Shown: piece after piece, positions 17,246 to 27,011 of the stretch
Layout: each line of letters begins with the position of its first letter
Numbering within the stretch: position 1 is the first letter of the stretch
The notes under the pieces: model-generated
The model's database searches: none
Told to the model about the DNA's origin: nothing
The model's input: the letters and a program-made list of their open reading frames with translations, nothing else
Assembly: GCF_017549005.1 (NCBI RefSeq)
Contig: NZ_JAFYYT010000038.1
Span: 62,001 to 126,000 of the forward strand
Reading direction: 5' to 3'
Length of the DNA stretch: 64,000 bases
Origin: Ruminococcus sp.
GTDB lineage: Bacteria > Bacillota > Clostridia > Oscillospirales > Ruminococcaceae
Program-made: the position numbers and the translations under genes

Positions 17246-17626
17246 TCAGTTTAACAGTTCGACCTTTATCTTTTCGCAGTATACCGAGAAATCAATATCC
17301 TGTTCAAATGAGTACATACGAAATCTGCAGTGCTTTTCAACGCCTGTGCCGGATAAGTCCTCTATGTCTAAACCGCCCCAGAATCCATTGAGCATATCAA
17401 AGCTTAATTCTCCGATAACGTTATACATGAAAAGCTTTATAGAATGCCGGTAATGTATATCGGTAAGTATCATTTCGACACAGCAGATGAAATCGCTGCA
17501 TTCGTCGTTTAAGGAGTGCGTGTAATGCAGCTCCTCGATACGCCCGAATTGGTACCAATATTGTAATTCTTCGGGTATTCTTTCCCTGAGTATTTCAATT
17601 CCCTCAATATTGTCGGAGCTGAACAT
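17246..17626 (-). CDS. Hypothetical protein in AT-rich islet
   Basis: 126 residues, acidic and aromatic-rich, with several cysteines and HYTHSLNDECSDFICCVE in the middle. AAGAGGTG lies 7 bases before the ATG at 17626; a GTG at 17635 is less well placed. I do not recognise the family. Size, base composition and position beside an SMI1/KNR4 gene are what one sees for immunity proteins of polymorphic toxins, but no toxin is present here, so that is inference only. Confidence 0.55.
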   Translation of the reverse strand: MFSSDNIEGIEILRERIPEELQYWYQFGRIEELHYTHSLNDECSDFICCVEMILTDIHYRHSIKLFMYNVIGELSFDMLNGFWGGLDIEDLSGTGVEKHCRFRMYSFEQDIDFSVYCEKIKVELLN

Positions 17627-17667
17627 GATAATCACCTCTTATTAAACGTAACGATAATCCATATCAG

Positions 17668-17688
17668 GGACGGATATTATCCGCCCGT
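17668..17688. repeat. Intergenic palindrome, copy 3
   Basis: GGGACGGATATTATCCGCCC, a near-copy of the 22277 palindrome with one extra-stem change. It lies between the two islet genes. Confidence 0.6.
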
Positions 17689-17702
17689 TGAATAATTATT
17701 AT

Positions 17703-18137
17703 TCAGTTTTCAGCAATATCAATAATATAATCTAATACTTCGTAGAAGTCTGAAAACATAAGACATTCTTCGCTTATATTATTATAATCTTCATACTCAT
17801 AGAAGATAAAGGACTCAAATCTTGCATCAAAGCATATATGTTGTGAATTATAGAAGCCGAGGATAAGCAATTCCTCAGGAACATTCCCGTCTGAATAGTC
17901 ATAGTTTATCCTGAACTCGTCATCTACATTAACGCTGTACAAATGGCAGTCTCCGCCGAATAACTCAGCACCATTTGATAATCTCAGAAAATCTTTATAA
18001 GACTCGGGGATAATTACATTGGCAGTTTTCTCAAAAGTTTCTATCTGAGACACAGTTGCCGGAGAAGCAAATTCGGACTGCATCCAGTCGTCTTGTATAG
18101 CTTTTATGTGTTCAATACGTTCTTCCATATCACACAT
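17703..18137 (-). CDS. SMI1/KNR4 (SUKH) family protein
   Basis: 144 residues with the SUKH pattern: an N-terminal helix, ATVSQIETFEKTANVIIPES, YKDFLRLSNGAELFG, then the strand-rich half ending DFYEVLDYIIDI. SUKH proteins in bacteria are mostly immunity proteins against contact-dependent or polymorphic toxins. The ATG at 18137 overlaps the ychF end, and a second ATG at 18128 starts one base after the ychF stop; neither has a ribosome site, so reinitiation after ychF is likely. The AT content is higher than that of ychF or dcd. Confidence 0.75.
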   Translation of the reverse strand: MCDMEERIEHIKAIQDDWMQSEFASPATVSQIETFEKTANVIIPESYKDFLRLSNGAELFGGDCHLYSVNVDDEFRINYDYSDGNVPEELLILGFYNSQHICFDARFESFIFYEYEDYNNISEECLMFSDFYEVLDYIIDIAEN

Positions 18138-19224
18138 TAAAGCGGAACAGAACTATATCTCCGTCCTGCATAACGTACTCCTTGCCCTCAAGGCGTACAA
18201 GCCCCTTTTCCTTGGCGGCAGCCATACTTCCGCAAGCCATAAGGTCGTCGTAGGAGATTACCTCTGCACGGATAAAGCCCTTCTCGAAGTCGGTGTGTAT
18301 CTTACCTGCCGCCTGAGGAGCCTTAGTGCCCTTTGTGATAGTCCATGCGCGGACCTCCTGCTTGCCTGCGGTGAGGTAGGAGATAAGTCCCAGGAGAGAA
18401 TAGCCCTCCTTGATGATACGGTTGAGACCCGAAACCTCCAGACCCAGCTCGCTGAGGAACATAGCCTTGTCCTCCTCGCCCATGTCCGATATCTCAGCTT
18501 CTATCTGAGCGCATATAGGCAGTACAGCGGAGTGCTCCTCCTCTGCAAGCTTGCATACAGCCTTGTAGTTCTCGTTTGTTTCGATATTGTTGGTGAAGTC
18601 CTCCTCGCTGAGGTTAGCTGCATAGATAACGGGCTTAGCAGAAAGCAGGGGAGTAGACTTTATAAGCTCTCTCTCCTCGTCAGTGAAATCGAAGGCTCTT
18701 GCAGACTTTCCGTTTTCGAGGTGAGCCTTTAATCTCTCGAGGAACTCAGCCTCCGCAAGGTACTTCTTATCGCCCTTTGCAGCCTTTTTAGCGCGGTCGA
18801 TACGTCTTTCCACCATTTCTATATCGGAGAAGATGAGTTCAAGATTGATAGTTTCGATATCGCGGAGCGGATTTATGCTTCCGTCAACGTGTATGATATT
18901 GGGGTCCTCAAAGCATCTTACAACGTGAACGATAGCGTCCACCTCGCGGATATCCGCAAGGAACTTGTTTCCGAGACCCTCGCCCTTTGAAGCTCCCTTT
19001 ACGAGACCTGCAATGTCCACAAATTCGAGAGTTGCTGGAGTGAACTTATCGGGTTCATACATTTCTGCAAGCTTATCCAGCCTTTCATCGGGAACAGAAA
19101 CGATACCTACGTTCTTCTCGATAGTGCAGAAGGGGTAGTTCGCGGATTCGGCACCTGCGTTCGTAAGTGCGTTGAAAAGAGTGCTTTTGCCCACATTGGG
19201 CAGACCAACCATGCCAAGCTTCAT
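18130..19224 (-). CDS. ychF: Redox-regulated ATPase YchF (Obg-like)
   Basis: P-loop NTPase of the Obg family that prefers ATP and associates with ribosomes. The 364-residue protein has GLPNVGKSTLFNALT at the start, the YPFCTIEKNVG switch and DIAGLVKGASKGEGLGNKFL. The NKxD motif is replaced by the NxxE-type ANLSEED region. The C-terminal TGS domain includes VRAWTITKGTKAPQAAGKIH. AAAGG precedes the ATG. Confidence 0.96.
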   Translation of the reverse strand: MKLGMVGLPNVGKSTLFNALTNAGAESANYPFCTIEKNVGIVSVPDERLDKLAEMYEPDKFTPATLEFVDIAGLVKGASKGEGLGNKFLADIREVDAIVHVVRCFEDPNIIHVDGSINPLRDIETINLELIFSDIEMVERRIDRAKKAAKGDKKYLAEAEFLERLKAHLENGKSARAFDFTDEERELIKSTPLLSAKPVIYAANLSEEDFTNNIETNENYKAVCKLAEEEHSAVLPICAQIEAEISDMGEEDKAMFLSELGLEVSGLNRIIKEGYSLLGLISYLTAGKQEVRAWTITKGTKAPQAAGKIHTDFEKGFIRAEVISYDDLMACGSMAAAKEKGLVRLEGKEYVMQDGDIVLFRFNV

Positions 19225-19297
19225 ATTTATTTCTTACCTTTCTCATATGTTTCCCCACCTTTGCATTGTTCTGTACAGGGGATATACGTGTTATTGA

Positions 19298-19326
19298 GGG
19301 GAAACCTTTTGAAAAAGGGTTTCCCC
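19298..19326. repeat. Perfect hairpin between ychF and the EAL gene
   Basis: GGGGAAACC-TTTTGAAAAAG-GGTTTCCCC. There is no T run on either side, so it is not a clear terminator; it may stabilise or end the EAL transcript (-). Confidence 0.5.
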
Positions 19327-19380
19327 GATAAATACGCATATTTACCCATGCAGGAACAATACAGGGCGGGGATGATTTAC

Positions 19381-22119
19381 TTAATTATTAGCGTAGGTTG
19401 TACGCTTATTGTTGACAAGTGAAGTAACGTTGGAGTTCTGTATCTGCACGTCCCCTGTAGCAGTGCCGATATCCTTTGGATTGCCTGCATTCAGGGTCAG
19501 TGAGACCTCAGAATCGATGATAGTAACGTTTCCTGTGCCGAGGGTATCGCCGATACCTGTTACCTCGTCGCCCTCGGAGTCTATATTGATATTTGCGTTC
19601 TTGATCTTGGTATTGATATTTCCCTTTATGGCGCCTATGCAGGAGTGCTTAGCGCAGCGCATTTTCATGCTTATCCTACCCTGCTTTATGTAGATGCTGC
19701 CTTCGCCGTCTTCGAGAACGCCGATTCCGACAGCTTGAGCACCCGTACAGGACATGGTGATATCAGCGTCAGAGCTGATAGTTGAAATACCTCTGCAGCT
19801 TCCGATACCTGTTACCTTGATACCCGATATGGTGATATCAAGAGAGCAGTTTTCGCCGATGTCGATATTTGCGTCGCCGTTGAAGCTTCCGATAGCAAGA
19901 CCGTTATGCGAGTACATATATATCTTTATCTTGCCCGAGCGGAGTATGATATCCGAATCGTCGTCGTTCTGACCGCCGCCGATACACAGGGCTTCAACGC
20001 TGTTTGAGATTATTTCGAGAGTACCGCCGAAGTCGATAGTGATATCGCCGTAGCCGTGGTCGTAGTCGTTTCCGATACCGATTCCTTCGGAGGCGTAGCA
20101 GTCGATAGTCAGGTTGCCCTTGCCGCCAAGCTCGAACTGTGAGCCCATAGGCACATAGATACCCGAGTAGCTGAGCTTGTTGTTCTTGACAACGTTGAGG
20201 ACAAGTCTTGCATATTCGCCAACTGTGATAGTAGGTTTGCTGTTGCCGCTTATCATGTTGACATTTTTCAGCGTCAGCTCACAGCTGTGGTTATCCATAA
20301 TGGAAATATTCATTTTTACCTGTTTATCGGGATCGCCCACGATAGTGAGCTTGCTCTGGTAAACGTGGATATCGGTATACTTTTCAAGTGCGAGCTTGAG
20401 AAGATCCAGCTCTGTATCGTTCTGAGCCGCATATATCTTCTTTACGCCGTCGGGACGGGTCTCGAGATTGGTCTTGATGATCTCGTCCTTGATATCAGCG
20501 GAAATGCTGTTGAGGAAGAGGGGCTTGGGCTTTGAAGTATAATAGCCCTGTACCAGATCAACGCCGAGGCGTATCACCGTTTTCAGCTCCTGAACTGTCT
20601 CAACACCCTCTGCAAGGGATTGCAGCTGATTTTCGTGGCAGAAATCGATTATGGAAGTAACGAGCTGCTGTTTTTTGAGGTCGTTGTGTATATCGCTTAT
20701 GAGCGAGCGGTCTATCTTGATGAAATCAGGTGAATAGTGGAGCAGATTTGACGTATTTGAATAGCCTGCGCCGTAATCGTCGATAGCCAGCGTACAATGT
20801 GCAAAGCCGCAGCGCTTTTTCAGTGTCTCGATATTCTCGTCCGAAGCCGCAGACTGCTCTACTATCTCAATGACCGTCTTTTCAAGGAGCTCACCGTATG
20901 TGAGGTAGAGCTCGTTGAAGTCCTCGTCGGTGAGGAGATCGCTGGGCAGGCAGTTTATGAAGAGCTTGCGTTTGTCAAAAATCTGCTGATTGTCGCTGAG
21001 AAGCTTCATGGTATTGAAGAACGTGAGCTTCTCCACAGAGTACAGGTCGTTCTGAGCGGCAGCAATCTTCAGTATCTGCGTAGGAGCCATTTTTATGTCG
21101 CCCACAGTACGCATAAGAGCTTCATAACCGACTATCTCACCTGTCTGTGTCTCAACTATAGGCTGGAGATGATAGGTGAGGAGGTTTTCCTGGACTATGC
21201 GCGAGAAAGTCTGGGCATTGCGGTATGAATCCTTTTCGCGGATATAGTTCTCCTCGGAGTACCAGTTTATTACCGAGCGCTTGTCCGTTCTTGCTTCAAA
21301 GAGGGCGAACTCGGAATAGTTCACCAGCATATTGAAGTCCGAGGCTTCCTCGGGATAGGAGGCACAGCCTATGGAAAGGCTTATGCGGCTCTTGTCGGAA
21401 ATGTCTATTATCTCGCCGAAGTCATCGGTGAGAGTGCAGTTCTGAACAGCCTCGCCCATACTGTTGAGGATATTGTATATGCTCATCTTGTCGCAGTCGC
21501 AGAAGAAAACGCATATCTCATAATTGGACTTTGAGCCGATTATGATAGTATCGCTGCCGAAGCTTTTCAGAGCTTCCGCAACAGATGTGATACAGCTGTT
21601 TGTATTGTCAACTGTAAGATACGAGCCGAGCTTGTCTATGCCGTTGATGAATATAGTTGCAAGGCAAGCCTGCTGAACGTCGGGGAGTATCTTTTTTATC
21701 TTCTGCGAGAATGAAGGAAACGAGGGCAGGCGTGTGATAGGGTCGTACTCCACGAATGCCTGACGGTCGCTGATATCCGAGATCTGACGTGTAAAGTCCT
21801 GGATAAATCCAAGCCATACGTCGCTGCTCTCATAAACGTTCATTTTCACGAAGCGCGATGTATTGCCGTCCGTGAACTTGTAAATATGCTTCTGTCCCTC
21901 TACAGGGTTTTTCGATATCTTTTCAAGGAGATCGAAAAACTCAAATTCGTTGATCTTTTCGCTCGGGCAGCCAAGAATGTGACAGGCGACCGTGTCAAGG
22001 TAAGCGGACTTTTCCTTTGCGATATAGGTAAAAGCACCTATATTTCCGACAAACTGCTGAAATACCTGCCAGTCGTGACTTAGCGCGGGAGGAGTTGTGC
22101 TGAAATCGAATATACTCAT
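19381..22119 (-). CDS. c-di-GMP phosphodiesterase (PAS-like, degenerate GGDEF, EAL) fused to a GIG-repeat beta-helix-like domain
   Basis: 912 residues, no signal peptide or membrane helix. Residues 15-115 look PAS-like. About 125-285 are a GGDEF-type domain with the signature lost (GSKSNYEICVFF). The EAL domain (305-540) keeps every catalytic residue I can place: E333 (GYEALMR), N389, E418, D447-D448 (DDYGAGYS), K468, E504 and Q524. So it should degrade c-di-GMP. Residues 560-905 are short beta strands with recurring GIG or IGGG turns (for example SEGIGIGN, ALCIGGGQ, GLAIGSF, VTGIGSC, AVGIGVL), like extracellular carbohydrate-binding beta-helices. It has a consensus promoter and AAGGAG before the ATG. 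Confidence 0.85.
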   Translation of the reverse strand: MSIFDFSTTPPALSHDWQVFQQFVGNIGAFTYIAKEKSAYLDTVACHILGCPSEKINEFEFFDLLEKISKNPVEGQKHIYKFTDGNTSRFVKMNVYESSDVWLGFIQDFTRQISDISDRQAFVEYDPITRLPSFPSFSQKIKKILPDVQQACLATIFINGIDKLGSYLTVDNTNSCITSVAEALKSFGSDTIIIGSKSNYEICVFFCDCDKMSIYNILNSMGEAVQNCTLTDDFGEIIDISDKSRISLSIGCASYPEEASDFNMLVNYSEFALFEARTDKRSVINWYSEENYIREKDSYRNAQTFSRIVQENLLTYHLQPIVETQTGEIVGYEALMRTVGDIKMAPTQILKIAAAQNDLYSVEKLTFFNTMKLLSDNQQIFDKRKLFINCLPSDLLTDEDFNELYLTYGELLEKTVIEIVEQSAASDENIETLKKRCGFAHCTLAIDDYGAGYSNTSNLLHYSPDFIKIDRSLISDIHNDLKKQQLVTSIIDFCHENQLQSLAEGVETVQELKTVIRLGVDLVQGYYTSKPKPLFLNSISADIKDEIIKTNLETRPDGVKKIYAAQNDTELDLLKLALEKYTDIHVYQSKLTIVGDPDKQVKMNISIMDNHSCELTLKNVNMISGNSKPTITVGEYARLVLNVVKNNKLSYSGIYVPMGSQFELGGKGNLTIDCYASEGIGIGNDYDHGYGDITIDFGGTLEIISNSVEALCIGGGQNDDDSDIILRSGKIKIYMYSHNGLAIGSFNGDANIDIGENCSLDITISGIKVTGIGSCRGISTISSDADITMSCTGAQAVGIGVLEDGEGSIYIKQGRISMKMRCAKHSCIGAIKGNINTKIKNANINIDSEGDEVTGIGDTLGTGNVTIIDSEVSLTLNAGNPKDIGTATGDVQIQNSNVTSLVNNKRTTYANN

Positions 22120-22230
22120 AATTCTCCTTATACCGAGGAAACTGCCGTGAACAGAGAAAAAGCAGTTCCGTTTCGTACCTGCGTTTAACGGTCAGCAGGA
22201 GACCGTAATAACGTGCATTTATACAATTTA

Positions 22231-22259
22231 ATTATACTACATGAGGGCATAAATGTCAA
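22231..22259 (-). promoter_or_regulatory. Consensus promoter of the EAL/beta-helix gene
   Basis: On the minus strand TTGACA (22259-22254), 17 bases, TATAAT (22236-22231): a full sigma-A match. The leader of about 105 bases can form stems including CCTGC/GCAGG and AACTGC/GCAGTT; no known riboswitch recognised. Confidence 0.8.
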
Positions 22260-22276
22260 TAAAAAATAGCCTGTAT

Positions 22277-22295
22277 GGGCGGATATTATCCGCCC
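22277..22295. repeat. Intergenic palindrome, copy 4
   Basis: GGGCGGATATTATCCGCCC: 8-base arms around a 3-base loop, the cleanest copy of the family. Confidence 0.7.
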
Positions 22296-22341
22296 GCGGC
22301 CTTAGTTTTCAGCCTGTGGGGGGCGATGCCGGAACGGACAG

Positions 22342-22369
22342 TAAAAAAGCCGCCAGAAATGGCGGCTTC
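22342..22369 (-). terminator. Terminator of the dgt-dnaG-rpoD operon
   Basis: Minus strand AAGCCGCC-ATTTCT-GGCGGCTT followed by a T run, 20 bases after the rpoD stop. Confidence 0.88.
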
Positions 22370-22388
22370 GGAAATACTTATGTAGGTA

Positions 22389-23468
22389 TTAGTCAAGGAA
22401 GTCCTTGACCTTTTTGCTTCTGCTCGGGTGACGGAGCTTTCTGAGGGCTTTTGCCTCTATCTGACGGATACGCTCACGGGTAACGTCAAAGCGCTGACCG
22501 ACTTCCTCAAGAGTACGGGATTTGCCGTCCTCAAGGCCGAAACGGAGCTTCAACACCTTTGCTTCACGGTCTGTGAGAGTTGCAAGTACTTCGTTTAGCT
22601 GCTCCTTGAGGAGAGTATGTGAAGCTGCCTCGGCAGGTGCGGGAGCATCGTCATCAGGGATAAAGTCGCCGAGGTGGCTGTCCTCCTCCTCGCCGATAGG
22701 AGTTTCAAGGGAAACAGGGTCCTGAGCCACACGCATGATCTCACGTACCTTGTCAACGGGCATATTGAGCTTTTCAGCGATCTCCTCTGGGCTCGGGTCA
22801 TGACCATTCTCGTGGAGAAGCTGGCTTGATACCTTCTTGACCTTTGTGATAGTCTCCACCATATGAACAGGTATACGGATAGTTCTTGCTTGGTCTGCGA
22901 TAGCACGGGTTATAGCCTGTCTTATCCACCATGTTGCGTATGTGGAGAATTTGAAGCCCTTGGTGTAATCGAACTTTTCAACAGCCTTTATAAGACCGAG
23001 GTTGCCCTCCTGGATAAGGTCGAGGAACTGCATACCTCTGCCCACGTATTTCTTGGCTATGGAAACGACAAGACGGAGATTGGCTTCTGAAAGTCTCTTT
23101 TTAGCGTAGGGATCGCCCTTTGCCATTCTCTGTGCGAGCTCGATCTCCTCCTCGGTCGTAAGGAGCGGAACACGTCCGATCTCCTTGAGGTAGATCTTTA
23201 CAGGGTCGTCGATAGCGATACCCTCAGTGGAAAGAGCCATTTCGAGGTCGTCTGTGAGGTTTGAATCGAGACCTATTTTCAGGTCTGCGTCGAGGTTCAT
23301 GTCCTCAACGATCTCGATATTGAGGTTCTCGCAGTTTTCATAGAAGGAGTCGATCTGATCGACGTTGAAATCAAGCTCCTCCAGAGCGTCGGTGATCTCC
23401 TTTGTGGTGAGCCTGCCGTTAGCCTTGCCCTGTTCCATAAGGGCTTCGATGGTATTTTTCTTTTCCAT
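22389..23468 (-). CDS. rpoD: Primary sigma factor RpoD (sigma-A)
   Basis: 359-residue housekeeping sigma factor. Region 1.2 begins at [18 protein letters not shown]. Region 2 has [36 protein letters not shown]. Region 4.2 has the helix-turn-helix [20 protein letters not shown]. The ATG at 23468 ([10 protein letters not shown]) is chosen because AGGAGG lies just upstream; the frame opens earlier but without a ribosome site. It starts 13 bases after the dnaG stop. Confidence 0.97.
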   Translation of the reverse strand: MEKKNTIEALMEQGKANGRLTTKEITDALEELDFNVDQIDSFYENCENLNIEIVEDMNLDADLKIGLDSNLTDDLEMALSTEGIAIDDPVKIYLKEIGRVPLLTTEEEIELAQRMAKGDPYAKKRLSEANLRLVVSIAKKYVGRGMQFLDLIQEGNLGLIKAVEKFDYTKGFKFSTYATWWIRQAITRAIADQARTIRIPVHMVETITKVKKVSSQLLHENGHDPSPEEIAEKLNMPVDKVREIMRVAQDPVSLETPIGEEEDSHLGDFIPDDDAPAPAEAASHTLLKEQLNEVLATLTDREAKVLKLRFGLEDGKSRTLEEVGQRFDVTRERIRQIEAKALRKLRHPSRSKKVKDFLD

Positions 23469-23481
23469 TTTATTTATCCTC

Positions 23482-25218
23482 CTATTTGTTTTTGGAGCGG
23501 AAGAGCTCCAGCAGCTCGTCATTGCTGAGTTCCCCGTCCGATCTTGGCGTACTTTTTTTCAGTACCTCCGCACAGTCTGCCACTACGTCGAGAGTAACGG
23601 CGACTTCGCGTTTTTTTGCGGCTATTCCGCTTATTCTTCCCGTTTCTTCCGTGGAAAATTCATCGGAGAGCAGGGATATCGAAAATTTTTCTGAATTTTT
23701 CATTCTGTCCAGCAGCGCTTTGTAGACTTTTTTATTGAAAGCGGTAACAAAGCACTCCGGGGGAGCTATCTTGGCTATATCCTCGCATTCCTGAGGACGT
23801 TTCAGCAGATAGCTTATTATGGTCTCCTCGGCGCGGGCTTCCTTTTTGTTTGAAACTGCGTCGGGATTGATATCATCGCGTATGTATGAGGTTTTAGCCT
23901 TTATTGTGCGCCATTCGTTCTTTTTGGCGCTGCGGCTGTTCTTTTCGAGCATACTGTCGATATGCGTTTTCAGCACCTGCACGGGGATATCGCACTTCTT
24001 GGAGGTTCGGGAGATGTAGACCTCTCTCTCCAGCGGCGATTCTATGCCTGCAAGTATCTTTGAGGTGCGCTTCAGCAGCTCAACACGTCCTATTTCTGTG
24101 GAAAGATCAAGTCCCTCCTCGCATTTGTCCAGCATGAAGTCGTTTGCGTCGTTTGAGTCGTCGATCAGCATACGGAAGCGGTCACGCCCGAACTTTTTGA
24201 TGAACTCGTCGGGGTCTTTGGCGCCCTCCATATGGAGTATCTTCGTGCGGAGCCCCACGTCTGCAAAGTGGTTTATAGCTTTCTGTGTAGCTTTCTGTCC
24301 TGCGCCGTCGCTGTCGTAGGCTACTACGACTTCCTCGGCGTAATGGCTTATGAGCCGCGCCTGATCGGGAGTTATAGCGGTTCCGAGCGTGGCGACCACG
24401 TTTTCGAAGCCTGCCTGATTTACGGCGATAACGTCCATATATCCCTCGCAGAGTATCAGCCTTTTGGCGTTTGAGTTCTTTGCGAAGTTCATGGAGAAAA
24501 GGTTTGAACCCTTGTCAAATACGGGAGTTTTTCCCGTATTCAGGTATTTCGGCTGGGAATCGTCAAGGACTCTTCCGCCGAAGCCGATTATATTGCCGCG
24601 CAGATCAATGATAGGGAACATCACTCTCTTTCGGAACATATCGAAGGTGCGTCCGTTTTTCTGACCGCCAAGCCAGGCGTCGGCTATCTCGTCATCGGTA
24701 TAGCCCTTTGACCGCAGGAGGTCAGTGAGGTCATTCCAGGAGTCGGGAGCATACCCGAGCCCGTACTTTTTTATGGTCTGCGGTGTGAGTTTACGGTTTA
24801 CAAGATACTGGAGCCCTGTTTTGTCGGCTCCCTTGAAAAGGTTCGTGTAGAAGTGGTTCGCGGCGATGCGGTTCATTTCGTAAATACGCGTCTTTCGCTT
24901 TGCGTAGCCGCTGTCCTTGTTTCCGTACTCGGGGACTTCCATGCCCGAGCGCTGGGCGAGAAGCTTGACAGCTTCCGAAAAATCAAGATTTTCCGCTTTC
25001 ATGACGAAGGTAATCACATCTCCGCCTGCGCCGCAGCCAAAGCAGTAAAAGCTCTGAGTATCGGTGAAGATCGTACACGAGGGGGTCTTTTCCGAATGGA
25101 AAGGACAGGAGCAGACGTAATTCCGCCCTCGCCTTATGAGGTTCACATAGCCGCCCATGACTGTTTCAATGGGGTTGGCATTGCGAAGATTATACAGAAA
25201 TTCGTCGTTCTGAGGCAT
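23482..25218 (-). CDS. dnaG: DNA primase
   Basis: Makes RNA primers for replication. The 578-residue protein has the CHC2 zinc finger (C38, H41, C59, C62 in CPFH...CFGC). The core RNA polymerase domain includes [19 protein letters not shown]. The Toprim motif is [12 protein letters not shown], followed by ATLGTAIT and [11 protein letters not shown]. The C-terminal helicase-binding part (about 440-578) is short. GTGAGGAG precedes the ATG. It lies between dgt and rpoD, a typical Clostridia order. Confidence 0.96.
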   Translation of the reverse strand: MPQNDEFLYNLRNANPIETVMGGYVNLIRRGRNYVCSCPFHSEKTPSCTIFTDTQSFYCFGCGAGGDVITFVMKAENLDFSEAVKLLAQRSGMEVPEYGNKDSGYAKRKTRIYEMNRIAANHFYTNLFKGADKTGLQYLVNRKLTPQTIKKYGLGYAPDSWNDLTDLLRSKGYTDDEIADAWLGGQKNGRTFDMFRKRVMFPIIDLRGNIIGFGGRVLDDSQPKYLNTGKTPVFDKGSNLFSMNFAKNSNAKRLILCEGYMDVIAVNQAGFENVVATLGTAITPDQARLISHYAEEVVVAYDSDGAGQKATQKAINHFADVGLRTKILHMEGAKDPDEFIKKFGRDRFRMLIDDSNDANDFMLDKCEEGLDLSTEIGRVELLKRTSKILAGIESPLEREVYISRTSKKCDIPVQVLKTHIDSMLEKNSRSAKKNEWRTIKAKTSYIRDDINPDAVSNKKEARAEETIISYLLKRPQECEDIAKIAPPECFVTAFNKKVYKALLDRMKNSEKFSISLLSDEFSTEETGRISGIAAKKREVAVTLDVVADCAEVLKKSTPRSDGELSNDELLELFRSKNK

Positions 25219-25227
25219 TTTATCTCC

Positions 25228-26223
25228 TCACTTCCAGAATTTCGGCACGAAAAGATCAGTATAGAGACCGACTGCATATTCGTCGCTCATTCCCGAAATG
25301 TAGTCGCAGACAGCTCTGTCAGCGTCCGAATCCTTCATGATGATACGGTATTCGTCGGGGAGCTTTTTGCTGTTCTCGATGAAATATGCGTAAAGCTTTC
25401 GGATAAGGCGTTCTGCCTTGCCCTCCTCCTGCTTGGCGGTGGGGTTTGTGTAGACCTTCTCGAACATGAAGGCTTTGAGGTCGTCATGAGCCTTGCGTAT
25501 ATCGGGAGCGAAGTCTATATCGACTGCTCCGTGTTCGATAACGGAGGCTATGAGGGTCGTTATCCTTCTGGTCTTGGTATTACCGAGGGTAACAACGCAG
25601 TCACGGGGAAGCTCATTGGGATCGAGTATCCCTGCACGGATAGAGTCCTCTATATCGTGGTTTATGTAGGCGATAGTGTCCGCAAGACGGACGATATTGC
25701 CCTCCTTTGTGTCCGCAATCATATTGGTATGGCAGAGTATGCCGTTGCGGACCGCATATGTGAGGTTAAGTCCCTTGCCCTTTTTCTCAAGGACGTCCAC
25801 GACTCTCAGGCTCTGTTCGTAGTGCTTGAAGCCGTGGGGACATATCTCGTCGAGAGTTCTTTCGCCGCAGTGTCCGAAAGGGGAGTGTCCCAGGTCGTGA
25901 CCGAGGGCGATAGCTTCTGTGAGATCCTCGTTAAGACGCATACCCCTTGCGATAGTTCTTGCTATCTGCGATACCTCGAGGGTATGGGTGAGCCTTGTCC
26001 TGTAGTGGTCGCCCACAGGGGAAAGAAAAACCTGCGTCTTACGCTTCAGTCTGCGGAAGGAATTGCAGTGGAGTATGCGGTCGCGGTCGCGCTGGAATTC
26101 CGTTCTGTAAGGGCACTTGTCCTCATAGCGCTCGCGCTCCGTGCCTTTTGTATCAATGCTGGCGCAGGCGAATTTGCTGAGGATGCCTGCCTCGCTTATC
26201 TCTATCTGTTCGCGTACTGTCAT
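25228..26223 (-). CDS. dgt: dGTP triphosphohydrolase-like HD-domain protein
   Basis: 331 residues of the dNTP triphosphohydrolase type. HD metal residues are in RTRLTHTLEVSQIAR, ALGHDLGHSPFGHCGE and INHDIEDSIRAG. The N-terminal CNSFRRLKRKTQVFL segment is typical. Such enzymes cleave dNTPs to nucleoside and tripolyphosphate. GGGGGAG precedes the ATG. It is the first gene of the dgt-dnaG-rpoD operon, so nucleotide pool control and replication/transcription factors are made together. Confidence 0.92.
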   Translation of the reverse strand: MTVREQIEISEAGILSKFACASIDTKGTERERYEDKCPYRTEFQRDRDRILHCNSFRRLKRKTQVFLSPVGDHYRTRLTHTLEVSQIARTIARGMRLNEDLTEAIALGHDLGHSPFGHCGERTLDEICPHGFKHYEQSLRVVDVLEKKGKGLNLTYAVRNGILCHTNMIADTKEGNIVRLADTIAYINHDIEDSIRAGILDPNELPRDCVVTLGNTKTRRITTLIASVIEHGAVDIDFAPDIRKAHDDLKAFMFEKVYTNPTAKQEEGKAERLIRKLYAYFIENSKKLPDEYRIIMKDSDADRAVCDYISGMSDEYAVGLYTDLFVPKFWK

Positions 26224-26243
26224 ACAATACTCCCCCTGACATG

Positions 26244-26272
26244 AAAAAATGTTTCAGGATATGCTCCTGAAA
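26244..26272 (-). terminator. Candidate attenuator in the dgt-dnaG-rpoD leader
   Basis: Minus strand TTTCAGGA-GCATA-TCCTGAAA, then CA and six T, ending 21 bases before the dgt ATG. It looks like an intrinsic terminator placed before the operon. Confidence 0.5.
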
Positions 26273-26318
26273 AATGCGTCTATATACTTATACTATCACG
26301 GGACAAAAAACCCTTTTT

Positions 26319-26960
26319 TTATTCGGAAATTTTTTTTACGGAGGAAAAATCCTCAAAAAGCTCTCCGCAGTCAGTGATATCGACAGAGCCGTTTGTGGCT
26401 TCCGTAAGCTCGTTTTTCAGCGACTCCAGCTTTTCGGAGAGCACCAGTATCTCAAGTGTCACGTCGCTGCCAAAGTCGGAATTGACCGCGATAGTGTCGA
26501 AATTCGGCAGAAGATAGGATATTTTTCCGTACATACCGTAGTCGACGGTTATCTTCAGCCGGTGACACAGGCACATATTCATGATATGGGCAGCGTCGCA
26601 GGCAAGGGAAGCCGCGTGTGAATAGGCGCGGACAAGTCCGCCGCCACCGAGGAGTATTCCCCCGAAATATCGCGTAACTACAACGCATACATCGGTGAGT
26701 CCGCGCTTTTGCAGCACGTCAAGGACGGGGACGCCGGCAGTTCCCTGAGGCTCACCGTCGTCGGAATACCTGGAAATATTGTCCCTGCGGAGTATATATG
26801 CATAAACGTTGTGCTTTGCCTTGCGGTGCTCGGCTTTTATGGAATTGATAAAGGCTACCGCTTCATCGCCTGTCTTTACGGGAGCGATATGACCTATGAA
26901 CTCCGAGCGCTTTTCTATGAATGAAGCCTTTGTATTTGCGGAAATAGTGAAATAGTTCAT
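26319..26960 (-). CDS. YigZ/IMPACT family protein
   Basis: 213-residue protein of the UPF0029 (YigZ) family. The conserved motif is ISRYSDDGEPQGTAGVP, then VVVTRYFGGILLGGGGLVRA with the glycine-rich turn, and a C-terminal domain of the EF-G IV type (LKITVDYGMYGKISYLL). The family is linked to translation; exact activity is not settled. Only AAGG lies before the ATG, with long spacing, so initiation may be weak. Confidence 0.88.
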   Translation of the reverse strand: MNYFTISANTKASFIEKRSEFIGHIAPVKTGDEAVAFINSIKAEHRKAKHNVYAYILRRDNISRYSDDGEPQGTAGVPVLDVLQKRGLTDVCVVVTRYFGGILLGGGGLVRAYSHAASLACDAAHIMNMCLCHRLKITVDYGMYGKISYLLPNFDTIAVNSDFGSDVTLEILVLSEKLESLKNELTEATNGSVDITDCGELFEDFSSVKKISE

Positions 26961-26981
26961 AATAAATTAACCTTATTGACG

Positions 26982-27006
26982 AAAAGCCCCGTCAATGACG
27001 GGGCTT
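26982..27006 (-). terminator. Terminator of rpmE
   Basis: Minus strand AAGCCCCGTC-ATT-GACGGGGCTT followed by TTC, 6 bases after the rpmE stop. Confidence 0.85.
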
Positions 27007-27011
27007 GTGAC

